A stretch of 16,174 nt of DNA from Bacteroidia bacterium (lineage in GTDB: Bacteria > Bacteroidota > Bacteroidia > SpSt-205). A program made the position numbers and the translations under genes. The stretch is from the NCBI GenBank assembly GCA_025060275.1, contig JANXCJ010000032.1:1-16174 (forward strand). The letters are read 5' to 3'. The notes beneath the pieces are model-generated. The model was not told the DNA's origin. It worked only from the letters and a program-made list of their open reading frames with translations, and did no database searches. Shown here piece after piece: positions 15,543 through 16,174 of the stretch (positions are counted from its first letter, which is position 1; each line of letters starts with the position of its first letter).

Positions 15543-16016
15543 TCAGCTAATTAGAAGAGGTATCCACCTTTTTATTTTCTTCATGATCCACCGCCGCCCC
15601 CATGACCAAACAAGAGGAATAAGTAGAGTAGCAATGGAGGCAGAAATGCGCTGCTTCCTTTCTTTTGGGAAATAAGTTTTTTCCATTAGTTGCATAGCTG
15701 CCTGTGCTAAGCGAAGACGATAGATTACTTCTTTCAGTAAAAGCCGCCGTTGAATCCACTTAGGTCCCCACCAAGCCATTAGAAATGCACCTAAAAGCCA
15801 AAAACTTCCTACCAAAATCCCAGCCGCAGGCCACCCCCACCGTTGAGAAAGCCAAAATAGAAGGGCACTACTCCAGAGAATAGCAGCAAATAAGGAAGCG
15901 ATTCCAACTCCTAAAATAGTAAGCATCCGTGTAGCCCATCTTCCCACAGCAAGTTCAGCTTTTGCCTCTATGAAGATTATCCAGAATTTTAGATAACGGA
16001 CCCACCAATCTGGCAT
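15543..16016 (-). CDS. YqjE/holin superfamily III-like two-helix membrane protein
   Basis: A 157-residue protein whose layout matches the bacterial YqjE-like family (named after phage holins but mostly chromosomal). It has an amphipathic N-terminal helix (YLKFWIIFIEAKAELAVGRW), two transmembrane helices at about residues 32-58 and 62-84 separated by a short Trp/Gly turn, then a long basic, helical cytoplasmic tail ending with a hydrophobic WSWGRRWIMKK stretch. Function in the envelope is unknown. It starts four bases after the end of an upstream gene and stops three bases before PcrB, so it belongs to that operon. There is no phage gene nearby to suggest a true holin. Confidence 0.68.
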   Translation of the reverse strand: MPDWWVRYLKFWIIFIEAKAELAVGRWATRMLTILGVGIASLFAAILWSSALLFWLSQRWGWPAAGILVGSFWLLGAFLMAWWGPKWIQRRLLLKEVIYRLRLAQAAMQLMEKTYFPKERKQRISASIATLLIPLVWSWGRRWIMKKIKRWIPLLIS

Positions 16017-16020
16017 CTAT

Positions 16021-16174
16021 TCAGTCTGCATTATCGTAGAGTCGAGGGTTATAGCGGCGTATGGGTATTCCTTTTCCTTCTCCGCGAGGTTCTATGTAAG
16101 CAGAAGAGAGGGGGGGAATGGAAGGTCCGGGGGTAGAAGGGGACTTTAGTCGTTGAAAAGCTGGTGTAGAGCGG
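16021..16174 (-). CDS. C-terminal end of an unidentified gene (5' partial)
   Basis: An open frame enters from the right edge on the minus strand and stops at TGA 16021-16023, giving about 50 residues: a Pro/Ser-rich stretch (STPGPSIPPLSSAYIEPRG) followed by a basic tail ending RRYNPRLYDNAD. Only four bases separate it from the next gene, which fits the tight operon spacing here and supports it being real. Too little is visible to name it. Confidence 0.55.
   Translation of the reverse strand, partial: RSTPAFQRLKSPSTPGPSIPPLSSAYIEPRGEGKGIPIRRYNPRLYDNAD

Noticed and set aside
15543..16016. Holin-like gene as a sign of a prophage
   Set aside because: No lysin, capsid, integrase or other phage genes are nearby, and YqjE-like proteins are ordinary chromosomal genes.

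Overview
The window looks like a compact stretch of chromosome from a member of the Bacteroidota or a close relative, probably an uncultured one. Four things point there: a DUF4286 protein, a group II-like geranylgeranylglyceryl phosphate synthase (PcrB/GGGPS), a Bacteroidota-style sodium:solute symporter, and matches to the Bacteroidota -7 promoter element TAnnTTTG at every visible transcription-unit start. Menaquinone is apparently made by the futalosine route (MqnE, MqnA). There are no tRNA or rRNA genes, CRISPR arrays, insertion sequences or prophage. The longest gap between genes is about 94 bases, so no non-coding stretch exceeds 300 bases.

Layout from left to right: (1) bases 1-2402, plus strand: mqnE (5' end cut by the window edge), a histidine phosphatase, and mqnA, tightly coupled. 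(2) 2399-4408, minus strand: a full-length uvrB frame broken by one in-frame TAA at 3617-3619. (3) 4503-5909, plus strand: asnS, divergent from uvrB. (4) 10913-5911, minus strand: a probable operon of a TPR protein, a DUF4286 protein, a geranylgeranyl-reductase-family flavoprotein and a secreted protein resembling glycoside hydrolases. (5) 10952-13997, plus strand: a second TPR protein, a small exported protein and a sodium:solute symporter, divergent from region 4 across only 38 bases. (6) 16174-13978, minus strand: the tail of an unknown gene, a two-helix YqjE-like membrane protein, PcrB/GGGPS and an exported protein of unknown function.

Functionally the window combines quinone synthesis (mqnE, mqnA), isoprenoid-linked lipid chemistry (PcrB and, less directly, the reductase), translation (asnS), DNA repair (uvrB) and several envelope or exported proteins of unknown role. 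The most notable observations are the interrupted and partly eroded uvrB, the -7-like elements placed only 4 to 7 bases before the first codon of leading genes (suggesting leaderless or near-leaderless mRNAs), the phosphatase inside the menaquinone operon, and a GGGPS with changed signature residues. No clearly new multi-gene system is evident.
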